Positions 13,388 through 24,195 of a stretch of DNA of 64,000 nucleotides are shown here, piece by piece. Position numbers and translations under genes: made by a program. The notes under the pieces were generated by a model. That model ran no database searches, was not told the DNA's origin, and worked only from the letters and a program-made list of their open reading frames with translations. The stretch is from Bradysia coprophila (taxonomy: Eukaryota; Arthropoda; Insecta; Diptera; Sciaridae): positions 8,913,404 through 8,977,403 of the forward strand of contig NW_023503555.1 of assembly GCF_014529535.1 (NCBI RefSeq), written 5' to 3'. Each line of letters opens with the position of its first letter. The first letter of the stretch is position 1.

Positions 13388-16300
13388 TTCTTCCCCCCGT
13401 TAAGTGACTCCATCTGATTCACCTTAACCTCCTGTTCTTCGTTGGGCGGCGTAACATCTAGGATGGCTAATTTGGACACGGGTCTTCGTAAAATGTTTTT
13501 CTCGAACCGGACCACAACTTGTCTGATGAGACCATCTTTTGCGATGATGACTTCGTCGACAATTCCCTTTGGCCACGTATTTCTCGGATTTCGCTCATCG
13601 ATATTCAGCACCACATCGCCGACTTTGATCGGATCCACTTTCTTAAACCATTTCGTTCGTTTCGTCAAGTCGGGCATGTACTCCAGTACGAATCTATGCC
13701 AAAAATGTTTCGTCATCTCTTGTAACGCACGCCAATCATTTCGGTTGAGATCTCGCGGTGTAGTTTCTCCAATTGGCTTCATGGCATTTGATGAACCAAA
13801 CAGAAAGTGGTTGGGTGTTAACGCTTCGTCGCTATCCGAATCCAGTGAAATATACGTTAATGGTCTTGAGTTGACGATATTTTCCACTTCTGCCATCAAT
13901 GTTACCAGCATTTCATGATTTGGAGTCTTGGTGGTTAACATTTGCTTAAGACAATTTTTTACTGTTTGAATTAAGCGTTCCCATGTTCCACCCATATGGC
14001 TCGCTGTAGGTGGAATAAAATGCCACTTTTGCTCCGGTGATGTGAAGCGCTGCTGAATCTTGTCTTTATCCAATTTGTCGAATTCCTTTTTCAATTCATT
14101 ATCCGTTCCGTGAAAATTTGTCCCATTATCGCTGAAGAACTCTCTTGCAGTTCCTTTTTGAGCAGAAAATCGTATGACGGCGTTAATGCAACTATTGGTA
14201 TTGAGTGAGTCTGCTACTTCGAGGTGAATTGCTCTTGTAGTTAAACATGTAAACAGTACGCCATATTTCTGAACAACACTGCGGTTGACCTTGACGGGAT
14301 ATGGTCCAAAATAGTCGACGCCTGTGAATGTAAATGGTCGCGTATGTGTGGCAAGTCTGGCTGATGGTAGAGCAGCCATTTCCGGAATCCGTGGTTTAGA
14401 TGAAGCGTTTTTACATTGTTGACACGACGTACGAATTCCTTTCATTACTACACGTAATGCGGGGATGACATATTTTTGACGAATCTCGTTTAACGCTGTT
14501 TGATGATTTATGTGTTTGTACCGTCTATGGTACGAGTCCACCAAAAGGGTTGTCACACGATGACGACGAGGAAGGATGATTGGACGTTTAGTGTCGTACG
14601 CAATCGACGTTGCAGCATCAATCCGTCCTTTCATTCTCAGAATGTCATGTTCGTCCAAATACGGTGAAAGATTTCTTAATTCGCTTGACCTTTCGAATTC
14701 TTTTTCATCCTTTTGCGTACTTGCTGTTTCGTTGTGTTTCAACACTAAAATTTCATCCAAGAAGGTATCTCGCTGAGCTCGTTGATACAATTTATTTTCT
14801 GCTCGAATCAGCTCTTCCTGTGATAGTATTCCAACCCATCGATCTTGCTTAACGTTTTTTGCGTTGTGAATAAATCGAAGTACAAACGCTTGAGTCCGAA
14901 CTAACCGATTCCATTGCGAAAATCGATTCAAATCAATGAGCTGCTCCTGGTGAATTACACGCATTGCCATAACGAACGATGGACGTAACTCTTCTTCAGT
15001 GGAAAATTTCTTGGTTTGACTGAGCCAACTCTTTTCACTTCCGTACAAAAATTCAGGCGACTTGAACCACCGTGATTTGGCATCCAATTGCGAGAAAATT
15101 TTTGATTTTGTTGCCTCATCAGCGACATTATGTTTCGTTGGGACCCATCGCCATTGAATCGGATCAGTGACCTCCAAAATTTCGCCAATACGGAACGAAA
15201 CGAACTGATTGTATCGGCGTGTCTCTGAATTTATCCATGCCATTACCGTTTGTGAATCTGTCCAAAAAACGTGTTTATCGATTGCGAACGTTTGGCTTTT
15301 CTTCACGTTTTCAGCCAGTCTTGTTCCAATTACAGCTGCTTGCAGCTCCAGTCGAGGTACCGTTAATTGCTTAGTTGGAGCGACTTTGGTCTTTGCACTC
15401 ACCAGACAGCAGTCTACTCCATGTTCGTTCTCGATGCGTAAATACGTTGTAGCAGCACAGGCTTCAACACTGGCGTCGACAAATGTATGTAACTGAATGG
15501 AATTTTGTACGTCAGGCACTAGCTTGGTTGAGTACCACCGAGGAATGTGTAACTTTTCAACGTGCAACAGTGCACGAATCCAACTGATCCATTTATTATG
15601 AAGTGGTAAGGGAAGCTTTTCGTCCCATTCGATCTTGTTCCTCCAAACTTCTTGCAGCAGAATTTTACCGAATACCAAAACATTGGCTATGAGTCCAAGA
15701 GGATCGAAAACTGACATCAATACACGCAGCACCTCTCGTTTTGTCGGACAATATTCTCCAGATATCATTTTCGGATTAATGTTGGCGAACTTGAGTGAAT
15801 AGGTAAAGGTGTCGGTATCGGTATTCCAAAACATGCCCAAAACGCGTTCTTTACCAAGCTCATTGCCGATATTTAGGTCTTTCTTTTGAAGAATTGCGTT
15901 CTCCCCAATTCTTTCCAGCAGCTTCTTTGAATTAGAAGTGAAATTTCTAATGTTGAAGCCTCCAGCTGCATGAATTTTCTTGACATTCGTGACCAATTGT
16001 TCTGCTTCATCGACTGTATCGGTGCAATCGATCATGTCATCGACGTAGTGATTATTGACAATCGCTTCGACGGCTCGTGGATAGTCATCTTGAAACTCTT
16101 TCGCGTTTTTGTTCTTTACATGTTGAGCTGAGCTTGGCGAGCAGGTCGATCCAAACGTCATGACCATCATTACATAAATGTCAGGTTCAGCTAATGGACT
16201 TTCTCGCCACAAAAATCGTTGAACGTGCTGGTCACTTTCACGCACTAGTACTTGATGGTACATTTCAGCAATATCTCCTGTGACTGCAATTTTACGTTCT

Positions 16301-19300
16301 CGGAAACGTCGAAGTAGTTCTGGCAATGGAACTAATTCGTCCGGACCAACAAGCAGCTTGGAATTGAGTGATGTACCTTTGACTTTTGCCGCGCCATCCC
16401 AGACCAGACGAACTTTTTCAGGCTTTTTTGGATTAAAAACCGGAAAGGTTGGTAAATACCAGACCGGATACTGACAATTTTTTATTTCATCGGTTGACAG
16501 CTTCCGGATGTAGCCTTTTTCAACGAATTGCTTTATTTGGTTGTGTAAATTTTCTTTAAGCGCTGGATCCCTTTCCATTTTTGCTTCCAAGCATTCAAGC
16601 CGCTTCAATGCCATATTGTAGCTCTCGGGTAAATTTATTTCGTCTTGTTTCCACAATAAGCCCGTCTCGTAACGATCACCTTTCTTGACTGTAGTGGCGT
16701 CCAAAATATTTCTAGCCCGTTGCAACTCTGGAGATTCCAAACGATTTTCCGGAATTCTAATGCCAAGATGTTCCATGGTGAAATATTCCTTGACCAGTTG
16801 ATGAAGCTCGTTATCATTGGATTGACATACGCACATATTGACACTGAACGTCGGATGGTCTTTTACTTCGTCTGTTTCATAAGTAGGGCCTTGCACAACC
16901 CAACCTAGCCGTGTACGACAAACGATTGGCTCGTTGTCTTTTCCTTCAATTGTTTCCATTGACGTAATAAGCTTTGAATACTGCAATCCGATTAGAATTC
17001 TTGGCTTGGCATCATCGTAGGTGGTTATTGGAACATTTTTGAAATGTTGATATCGCTCCAACCAACTATTCGTTATTGATTGGGTGGGAAGATGCAAATG
17101 TTTGACAGTCCGAATATTTGCTATGTTGAAACGAGGAGCATTGTCGAAATATCCGGAAATTTTTGCGGTAACCGTTCTTGAATCGACGACCGAATGAGTT
17201 TTCCCGAAGGCCCAATCAACGCATAACTTGTTAGCAGAGCCTGTTAACTCTAACTCCTCAGCCAGGCTTTCCTCCATCGTTGTCATATTGGAACCTTCAT
17301 CCAGGTAGGCATAATCTCGTATCTTCTTGTTCTTGTTGTACAGCATTATCGGAACGATACGAAATTTATCGGTTCGTTGACTAAATTTGGATCGCTGAGA
17401 ATTGCACGTTTTCCTGTTCGAATCCGTTGTGTCTTTTGATTTTGTATCATTCGACGTAGCTTCGGAGGTTGGTTGACTTTTGTGTAACAGCGTATGATGA
17501 TTAAGCTTACACCCGTCTACCGAACATCTTTGACTTGACTGACAACGGTAATATTTGTGTAGTCCAAAGCATCGCCCACACAGTTGTCCTTTTTTCACTA
17601 TTGTCCACCTTTCGTCACGATTTGCATCTTTGAACTTTTTGCAGTTCTCTAACTTGGTGCATTTGTTGCTACTGCAAGCTGGACACTTCTTTTTGGTATC
17701 GTTTTTTGACACATTGCTTTCCGGTTTGTTGACAGGTTCTGTTTCTACTTGCGATTTGTTGCCCGGTTCTGTTTCCACTTGTGAGTTGACGAAAGGATTT
17801 GACTTGTTTGAATTCGAATTCTTGTTGTTGTTATCAGATGCATCGTTTCGTTTTGCTGTTTTACTGGTAACGCGAACAACTCGGCTGGCAACTTCAGCAA
17901 TTCTATATAACCAGTCTCCCAGATGACTAATATTTGCGTTGACTATTGATGCTTGATAGAAGGCCCAGTTTAATTGATGTTGACTGGGAAGCTTTCCGAT
18001 TATCGACTTCATTAGGTTGGGATTCCGTAAGTGTTCCAATGCCCCAGTATGTTGAATTGTTGCGCTCATGTTCTGAACGGCCATGGCAAATTTGATTAAC
18101 GACCGCAAATCATCTTCTTTCGGCGGAGGAAGTTTTTCAACATCTTGAATTGCCGTTTCAACTACGTGTTCAGGCAGTCCATACAGCAAACGTAACGTAT
18201 CAATTATCTTTGGCACTGAATCTTTATGCAGTAAAAGATTCTCCACATCCCTGCGAGCGTCGCCTTTTATGCTTCTTTGAAGTCGGTACAAATTTTCACT
18301 GTTGCTGAATCCACACGTTTCGTTAGCAGTATCATACGCACTAATAAATAATCCCCAATCTCTAGGATTGCCACTGAAGTTAGGCAAATCTTTTACGACG
18401 TGTCGTGATGCAATTTGTTCTGCTGTCAGTCGGCTCGGCATAATGGTATTCGTCATAGCGCCTTGAAATGGCAGCATGTTACCGTATGCATAACTCTGAT
18501 TTAATCCACTGGCAGCACTCACATTCGGATTAACATTTAGCGGTTGACTGATCGGCAGTAAATTAGTGCGAATCGTGGGTGGTGATTGGTAAACTGATGA
18601 CGTGTTTAACCAAGACTGTCCAAACGGTTGACCCATACTGTTCGGTTGATTTCCGTAGACAGGTTGACTGACAGAAGAGCTCTGATGTACGTTTACAGCG
18701 TTTGACTGAGCAGTGCCCAATACTTGCGGTTGACTAGGATTCAACTGGTTCGGCTGGCTAGTACCAAAGTGTTGTTGTTGGCTAGTACCAAAGCGTTGTT
18801 GCTGGCCAGTACCAAAGCGTTGTTGCTGGCCAGTACCAAAGTGTTGTTGTTGGCTAGTACCCAAGTGTTGTGGCTGGCTAGTACCAACTGGTTGTGGATG
18901 ATTTGAGACTGGCTGAGAAGCACCCAAAATTGTTGTTTGATTTGAGCTCAGTGGCAGTGGTTGAGAAACACCCAAGAATTGTTGTTGTTGTTGACCAGGT
19001 GCAGACGTCTGGGCACTTGTTTGATGTGTAGAAACTGTTTGCGTGTGACTAATCATTGTTGAAGAATTCACCATAGACTGGCCACTAACGTTCTGTCCAG
19101 TTCGGGACACTTGCTGGTTTAACATTGGCATAAATCCGTAATTTTGTTGCAATGTTGGCACTGGTGGTGACGGAAAATTATAATTTCCTTGATTTGCACT
19201 TGAAGCCTTCGCTGGTTGCAATGGATGAGACAACGGATGAATTGCAAGATCTTGTTTTGGTTTTGGATTTATCAACCAATCTGGTAGGCCATTGAGTGGA

Positions 19301-20325
19301 TATTTTGCAGACGTCACATTTCCATATCCGACCGTCATATTATCGACAGTTATTCCTCCAATTCCACCTTGGTCGAACTTCATATCGTCGGTAATCAAAT
19401 CTTGACTTGCTATTTGATTCGGTGAACTGACGTCCACAATCAATTCATTCACGTCTGTTTCAAGCATATGAACATTTGGAATACTTTCAGCCCAGTTGTG
19501 AACCGACTCCATTTTGCGTGAGTGTAATTCTTCATCATCAAAACTCAAATTCGACATGACGTCATCCTCCAGGATTACGTATTTTTGCTTGATATATTCA
19601 TCGTCTCTCTCAGTTTGTAGTCTACGAGATTCATTGATTAAATCGCTATCTCGTCTGGCCCGCAATTCTCGTTCTTCCTCCAAGCGTTGTAATGCTAGAG
19701 CTGCCCTGCGACTTATAGTTGAGGTAACCGAGTTGGCTTTGCGAGGAATTTTGCCGGTATTCAAATTGAATGATGTAGCTGGTACGAGCGGTGGATGTTC
19801 AATTGATTTTACAGGTGTACTTTGCGGATCAACATTAGTGTTGATGGCTAAAGTTGTTATCTGACTTGTTGACGAAGTGGCTGAGCTCGATTTATCTGAA
19901 TTGTTGGTTACATCGGTTGAATATGTTCCGCTTGCAACGGTTGGTGGCTGTATTATTGATTGCTGGGGTGGCTTGTCACCTTCAATGTTGACCACATTGA
20001 TTGCAGGTATATCTAACGTCTTAGCTTTGCACGAAGGACATAACCAGGTCTCTTGTAGCATGACGTCATTAGATACATTGGCACATGTAAAGTGGTACCA
20101 AAATGTACATTCATCGCATTGAATTTTCTGCACATCATCCGTAATACCACAAATTTGACACAAATATACGGAAGTGTTTCCAATGGTTGAAACTTCTAGC
20201 TGATTTGACGCTGATTGTGTGCTTCCCACCGGATGAACTTTTGGTGGAGTTCGTGGAGTTTTTGGCGATCGCCGGAACATTGGTTCTGTGCGTAGCTTAG
20301 GTATAGCTCCTTTCTTATTAGCCAT
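13270..20325 (-). CDS. BEL/Pao Gag-Pol polyprotein with N-terminal PHD finger
   Basis: One frame of 2351 residues from the ATG at 20325 (start MANKKGAIPK); the open frame extends upstream to 20478 but has no earlier ATG. Approximate order: PHD-type C4HC3 finger at residues 50-105 (CQIC, CDEC, WYHFTC, CPSC); Q-rich linker with an 8-residue repeat; DUF1759-type Gag region near 640-775; Cys/His knuckles near 880-940; A17-type aspartic protease with YLDEGSN near 1007; reverse transcriptase with YVDD near 1428; RNase H with FVDAS and WTDSQ near 1615-1690; H2C2 integrase zinc finger near 1940; DDE integrase with GVDYFGP, FSDNGTNF and GGTWERL near 2005-2112; DUF5641-like C terminus near 2200-2290. 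The protein should carry out Gag assembly, reverse transcription and integration. The last ~39 residues are encoded inside the 3' LTR. Confidence 0.96.
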   Translation of the reverse strand: MANKKGAIPKLRTEPMFRRSPKTPRTPPKVHPVGSTQSASNQLEVSTIGNTSVYLCQICGITDDVQKIQCDECTFWYHFTCANVSNDVMLQETWLCPSCKAKTLDIPAINVVNIEGDKPPQQSIIQPPTVASGTYSTDVTNNSDKSSSATSSTSQITTLAINTNVDPQSTPVKSIEHPPLVPATSFNLNTGKIPRKANSVTSTISRRAALALQRLEEERELRARRDSDLINESRRLQTERDDEYIKQKYVILEDDVMSNLSFDDEELHSRKMESVHNWAESIPNVHMLETDVNELIVDVSSPNQIASQDLITDDMKFDQGGIGGITVDNMTVGYGNVTSAKYPLNGLPDWLINPKPKQDLAIHPLSHPLQPAKASSANQGNYNFPSPPVPTLQQNYGFMPMLNQQVSRTGQNVSGQSMVNSSTMISHTQTVSTHQTSAQTSAPGQQQQQFLGVSQPLPLSSNQTTILGASQPVSNHPQPVGTSQPQHLGTSQQQHFGTGQQQRFGTGQQQRFGTSQQQHFGTSQPNQLNPSQPQVLGTAQSNAVNVHQSSSVSQPVYGNQPNSMGQPFGQSWLNTSSVYQSPPTIRTNLLPISQPLNVNPNVSAASGLNQSYAYGNMLPFQGAMTNTIMPSRLTAEQIASRHVVKDLPNFSGNPRDWGLFISAYDTANETCGFSNSENLYRLQRSIKGDARRDVENLLLHKDSVPKIIDTLRLLYGLPEHVVETAIQDVEKLPPPKEDDLRSLIKFAMAVQNMSATIQHTGALEHLRNPNLMKSIIGKLPSQHQLNWAFYQASIVNANISHLGDWLYRIAEVASRVVRVTSKTAKRNDASDNNNKNSNSNKSNPFVNSQVETEPGNKSQVETEPVNKPESNVSKNDTKKKCPACSSNKCTKLENCKKFKDANRDERWTIVKKGQLCGRCFGLHKYYRCQSSQRCSVDGCKLNHHTLLHKSQPTSEATSNDTKSKDTTDSNRKTCNSQRSKFSQRTDKFRIVPIMLYNKNKKIRDYAYLDEGSNMTTMEESLAEELELTGSANKLCVDWAFGKTHSVVDSRTVTAKISGYFDNAPRFNIANIRTVKHLHLPTQSITNSWLERYQHFKNVPITTYDDAKPRILIGLQYSKLITSMETIEGKDNEPIVCRTRLGWVVQGPTYETDEVKDHPTFSVNMCVCQSNDNELHQLVKEYFTMEHLGIRIPENRLESPELQRARNILDATTVKKGDRYETGLLWKQDEINLPESYNMALKRLECLEAKMERDPALKENLHNQIKQFVEKGYIRKLSTDEIKNCQYPVWYLPTFPVFNPKKPEKVRLVWDGAAKVKGTSLNSKLLVGPDELVPLPELLRRFRERKIAVTGDIAEMYHQVLVRESDQHVQRFLWRESPLAEPDIYVMMVMTFGSTCSPSSAQHVKNKNAKEFQDDYPRAVEAIVNNHYVDDMIDCTDTVDEAEQLVTNVKKIHAAGGFNIRNFTSNSKKLLERIGENAILQKKDLNIGNELGKERVLGMFWNTDTDTFTYSLKFANINPKMISGEYCPTKREVLRVLMSVFDPLGLIANVLVFGKILLQEVWRNKIEWDEKLPLPLHNKWISWIRALLHVEKLHIPRWYSTKLVPDVQNSIQLHTFVDASVEACAATTYLRIENEHGVDCCLVSAKTKVAPTKQLTVPRLELQAAVIGTRLAENVKKSQTFAIDKHVFWTDSQTVMAWINSETRRYNQFVSFRIGEILEVTDPIQWRWVPTKHNVADEATKSKIFSQLDAKSRWFKSPEFLYGSEKSWLSQTKKFSTEEELRPSFVMAMRVIHQEQLIDLNRFSQWNRLVRTQAFVLRFIHNAKNVKQDRWVGILSQEELIRAENKLYQRAQRDTFLDEILVLKHNETASTQKDEKEFERSSELRNLSPYLDEHDILRMKGRIDAATSIAYDTKRPIILPRRHRVTTLLVDSYHRRYKHINHQTALNEIRQKYVIPALRVVMKGIRTSCQQCKNASSKPRIPEMAALPSARLATHTRPFTFTGVDYFGPYPVKVNRSVVQKYGVLFTCLTTRAIHLEVADSLNTNSCINAVIRFSAQKGTAREFFSDNGTNFHGTDNELKKEFDKLDKDKIQQRFTSPEQKWHFIPPTASHMGGTWERLIQTVKNCLKQMLTTKTPNHEMLVTLMAEVENIVNSRPLTYISLDSDSDEALTPNHFLFGSSNAMKPIGETTPRDLNRNDWRALQEMTKHFWHRFVLEYMPDLTKRTKWFKKVDPIKVGDVVLNIDERNPRNTWPKGIVDEVIIAKDGLIRQVVVRFEKNILRRPVSKLAILDVTPPNEEQEVKVNQMESLNGGKNVVQQSKDVNTDLSHMISPEVLSDELTSRFPEEEKENNF
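13388..13398 (-). other. Polypurine tract of the BEL element
   Basis: On the element strand GGGGGGAAGAA lies immediately before the 3' LTR start TGTTGTG, the expected place for the plus-strand primer. It is inside the Gag-Pol reading frame, so it is also coding. Confidence 0.85.
18748..18895 (-). repeat. 24-bp tandem repeat encoding a Q-rich 8-mer
   Basis: About six units within the Gag linker, encoding GTSQQQHF-type octapeptides (variants GTGQQQRF and GTSQPQHL). On the plus strand the units read GCTAGTACCAAAGTGTTGTTG and similar. Units differ by single bases. Copy number is likely to vary between element copies. Confidence 0.85.
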
Positions 20326-20488
20326 TGTAACGTGGTTCAGTGACCAGATGTTGACGAATAGGGTTATAACGTGTACCAACGGATGAAATGTTGACCGACT
20401 TGTGAGGTTATGTTTCACCACCGCACCGATGCAACGATTTCCAGTTCCAAGTTTTCTTCTTTGCCAATGAATAAACAAATTTGAAGAA

Positions 20489-21243
20489 TGTTGAGAATCG
20501 TCTCAACGGCGTATCATAAGGGAGTTCAATCTGATAGTAACTTGAAACACGATCCAATTGATGCTTAACAATTTATTGATCAGTTTCCACGGTAAAGAAA
20601 CTTCAAATTTCTGTATAAAAGAAATAACAATTTTGTAAGAAAACTACCTCAGGAAATCAATTACAAATCAATCTTACGTTTAGTTTCCCTTTGATAGAAC
20701 GACTACGTTTCTTAACGGCTGTATATGCGTGTGCGTACTCTTTGGCTAATCTAAATGCAAATCTACTTTAGTACTGAAATTTTCAATGCGACGACCAAAC
20801 AAATTACCTGAATTCGTTCACCTATTAGCTAAGAACAAATTCGTCGCCGTTTCTTCAATTCAATAGAGACGTAAGCCTAAAGTAAAGAAAAATCTTCAAT
20901 TTCACGCACATGGTACGCCATCACATTTCAATCGTTTTACCTTTACAGCTAGTCTCGCAAATTAGAAAAAACAAATGAAACGACGTTAGCACACACGCAT
21001 CATAGTTAAAAACGATTTCTCCTTATCTCTAATCACTTCGATAACTTCTGAATAAATTTGGATTTTAATTTACTACGAGCGACTTCGTTCGTATACTATG
21101 CTTGCAAATGAACCTCGACTTATAGTTAGAAATTATTTTCTTTTTCTTCTTCCGGGAACCGACTTGTCAGTTCATCTGACAATACTTCAGGCGAAATCAT
21201 ATGACTCAGATCAGTGTTGACATCCTTTGACTGCTGCACAACA
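20489..21243 (-). repeat. 5' LTR of the BEL element
   Basis: 755 bp, matching the 3' LTR. It should hold the promoter of the element, transcribed leftwards. No canonical TATA box was recognised on that strand. The flanking AACG at 21244-21247 is the right copy of the target duplication. Confidence 0.95.
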
Positions 21244-21980
21244 AACGGCCCCTAATGGAGTTGTCGCCTCTTGCTTTTTTAAAAGAAATATCGACATAAC
21301 ACAGAAAACAAAAACTTTATTTCATTTTTTTGCGCCAAAAAAGACATTACAACCACAAATTATTCAACAATCACTTTCGAACAGCAAAATGCCTGTCACC
21401 AATATGAGACGTAATATTGTCAACAAAAAAAGGACATCGCTTCGCTTATACTTCATTTGATTTATTTTTAAAAGTGTAAAATTGTATGTGACAGCATACA
21501 CTGTACAGTTTTACCTCCCTAATTTTCCTAGATTGTTTGCTAGAGAGGATATTGGACCACGTCGTACTTTCTAAAACATTTTTTTTATAGCGTTCCACTT
21601 CGAGTTTCGAACAGCTTTCAGTTGGCAAAAACAAAACCACAAAGCGAAATTTTCTTAGAGTAGTTGACAGCTGCGTACCCGCGGCATCCATTTTTGAAAG
21701 CTGTTCAGAGTGTTCAAAATTTAGGGATTCGCATAATTCAGTATATTCGTAATACACTTGAAACGTGAACAATACGGCTCAGCGTGGTGGATTTTCGTGA
21801 AAAGCACACGAATTTCGGATTTGGTAGTTGCGTCGGTCCACCCTGTATTTTCCATAAAATTTTTGTATCGGCAATTAGCGATTTGCACGTAGCACGTAAT
21901 ATATATATAGGTGACTTTCTAAGTCGAAAATTTGAATATCGGACACAAGTAGGCTCAACTTTTGGTCACTATACATTCAT

Positions 21981-23052
21981 GTCACCACACGGTGGGGCTG
22001 AACAACTTTATTTTGCGAAGGTCGTGAACATGGGATATTTTTACTGAAAACGATAGAGGGATATGCTACGAGTAATTATCAAGCGAAATTGAAATCAGTT
22101 TGCAGGGATAGCATATAAAATTTCCAAGTATTAACTCTTTCATGGGACACATGGGATACAGAAACAAATCTAATGGATTTTTAAGAATCCAAGTGTTGGT
22201 ATATGAATGAAAGAAGCTCCTAACATTCATTTGAGACCCAATACACAACCATTTAGTCAAACGAAATTCAATTTGAGAAGATTCGATATCGTCTCGAAGC
22301 GATCGATTTACTTTTTATATTTGTTCTTCAAAAATTTTAATTTCCTCGCCTTTTTTGCAGGAATTTCAGTTTTAACCAAAAAACCGCAATATTTACATTT
22401 ATTTAACGTTTTTTCCATAATTTTTCTCTTAAAATAAAAAAATAACAAACCGAGATCAACTCATCATTTGAGTTTTCTTAAGAATGAAAAGAATTTATAT
22501 CTAAAACAGCTTTTAACAAACAGTTTGAATATTCTTTGTGCGCAGGGTCCACCTGATAGTTTTTCCAGTGCGATTTGAACTCGTGATGAATAGACTCCAT
22601 AGCCTGTTCATTGTAAAAACCGTGAGATTTATTATATTTTCTGCAAATTTGTTGGACGAGCTAATTAAACCTTGACGTAAATGTTTTGCTTATATTTTCG
22701 AACGAAAAATTATAATTTTTGAAGAACAAATGTAAAGTACCTCGAGGTGATATCGAATCTTCTCAAATTGAATTTCGTTTGACTAAATGGTTGTGTATTG
22801 GGTCTCAAATGAATGTTAGGAGCTTCTTTCATTCATATACCACCACTTGGATTCTTAAAAATCCATTAGATTTGTTTCTGTATCCCATGTGTCCCATGAA
22901 AGAGTTAATACTTGGAAATTTTATATGCTATCCCTGCAAACTGATTTCAATTTCGCTTGATAATTACTCGTAGCATATCCCTCTACCGTTTTCAGTAAAA
23001 ATATCCCATGTTCACGACCTTCGCAAAATAAAGTTGTTCAGCCCCATCGTGA
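21981..23052. mobile_element. Foldback element with ~340-365-bp inverted arms
   Basis: The arm 21981-22345 is mirrored by 22716-23052 with only scattered mismatches, around a ~370-bp unique centre. Landmarks: GGGGCTGAACAACTTTATTT on the left against its complement near 23030, and GAGACCCAATACACAACC against its complement near 22800. Both arms contain the same 64-residue antisense open frame, simply because they are copies. Non-autonomous foldback or long-TIR DNA transposon is the likeliest class; no transposase is visible. Confidence 0.85.
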
Positions 23053-23265
23053 CCACTTTCTATGTTGAAAAAATTTGCATATCGGGGATATAAGAATGTT
23101 CGAGTTCGATTTATTTCCGATACGCGTCGCACCCTTCGTTGCAAATTGCCAATGTTGTTTAGAATTTAGAACTCTAAATTTTTCCCGAAGAAACTAAAAT
23201 CAAATCAAATTAAATTGATCGGATTTGAGGATTTGCAGTGTATTGTGGATTCGTAAACCAGTCTA

Positions 23266-23429
23266 CATATAATAACGAGCATTTGACTTGTCTTTATTAC
23301 ATACATATGCAGGGTTTATTCAGTGTAATTCAGCTTGTGCGCATTAGTCGAGCTTATACGAATCCTTTGAGCATTTACACCGATTAAACACTGCAAATGT
23401 AATAAAAACAGTTCAAATGCTCGCTATGT
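23266..23429. mobile_element. Small MITE-like inverted repeat
   Basis: Ends ACATATAATAACGAGCATTT and the complement of ACATAGCGAGCATTTGAAC, about 30 bp each, enclose ~100 bp. No coding potential. Confidence 0.6.
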
Positions 23430-24195
23430 AGTACGTAGTATGTACGCCTTTACTTGATTTCGAATCGCGATATACTGAAAATCCTCGGAAATCGATCATT
23501 TTAATTTTTTATCTTGATATTCAACGAAAAGTGTGAAAAACATGGTTTTTTGGCTATGAGCCTCCGCCGAAACCTGTTGTTCAGACACCTTAACTTTCCT
23601 TCTAACGTGCTAAACTCGGGCGAAAAACAATTTATTTTCCGGACCTTTTGGATACAAGTCCTTCATTTGTCCCTTAATTATATTGCTTGGATTCGACCAA
23701 ACATGAAAATGAACAATTTCCTATAAGATAAATTGTGATTTAATCGTATCACGAATCGTCTGTGCAGTTATGCCGAAAATGATCCATTGCATGTGGAAGA
23801 TTTTCGGTTCGTTTTTTTTTTAATTTTTCTATGTAGAAATCAACTTTTGCATTGGGCAGGTAGTAAACCAGAATACATTGGATGTTGCTACGTACTTCAT
23901 AACTTCGGAAACAACTTTGTGAAACTCAGTCGTGTGGTTTTGAGCAACGTGCTTCGGCAAGTGAACACTCTACACTCAAGCAGTCACAGATTAACCCAAG
24001 AACTTCTCACCTCATCACTTCTCGTCGTATACTTCTCATCCGGAAAATTCTAGGTCCATTTCTCAAAAATACCAATTTTCATTGGAAGAATTTTATAAAT
24101 CCTAATGTTCTAAATCTGTCGTCACCTGTGTACTTACGATATATATTTTTTCATCGTAGGCTGCAATTAAATATGCTGAAACAGTGAAACGAGAA

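Larger units (their letters stand above)
12629..21247 (-). mobile_element. BEL/Pao LTR retrotransposon, apparently intact
   Basis: Complete element on the minus strand: 5' LTR 20489-21243, internal region, 3' LTR 12633-13387. Both LTRs are 755 bp, run TG...CA, and show no difference that I could find by reading. The insertion is flanked by the 4-bp duplication AACG at 12629-12632 and 21244-21247; BEL/Pao elements usually make 4-6 bp duplications. A purine tract abuts the 3' LTR. The single Gag-Pol frame has no internal stop. Matching LTRs plus an open frame point to a very recent insertion. I did not recognise a primer-binding site after the 5' LTR. The element lies about 350 bp downstream of, and antisense to, the ABCG gene. 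Confidence 0.96.

Noticed and set aside
20326..20478. N-terminal extension of the BEL polyprotein to 20478
   Set aside because: It depends on a TTG start; the first ATG in frame is at 20325, and the extension has no conserved features.
22066..22973. Two identical 64-residue open frames in opposite orientation
   Set aside because: They are the two arms of the foldback element 21981-23052; identity follows from the inverted repeat, and the peptide has no recognisable feature.
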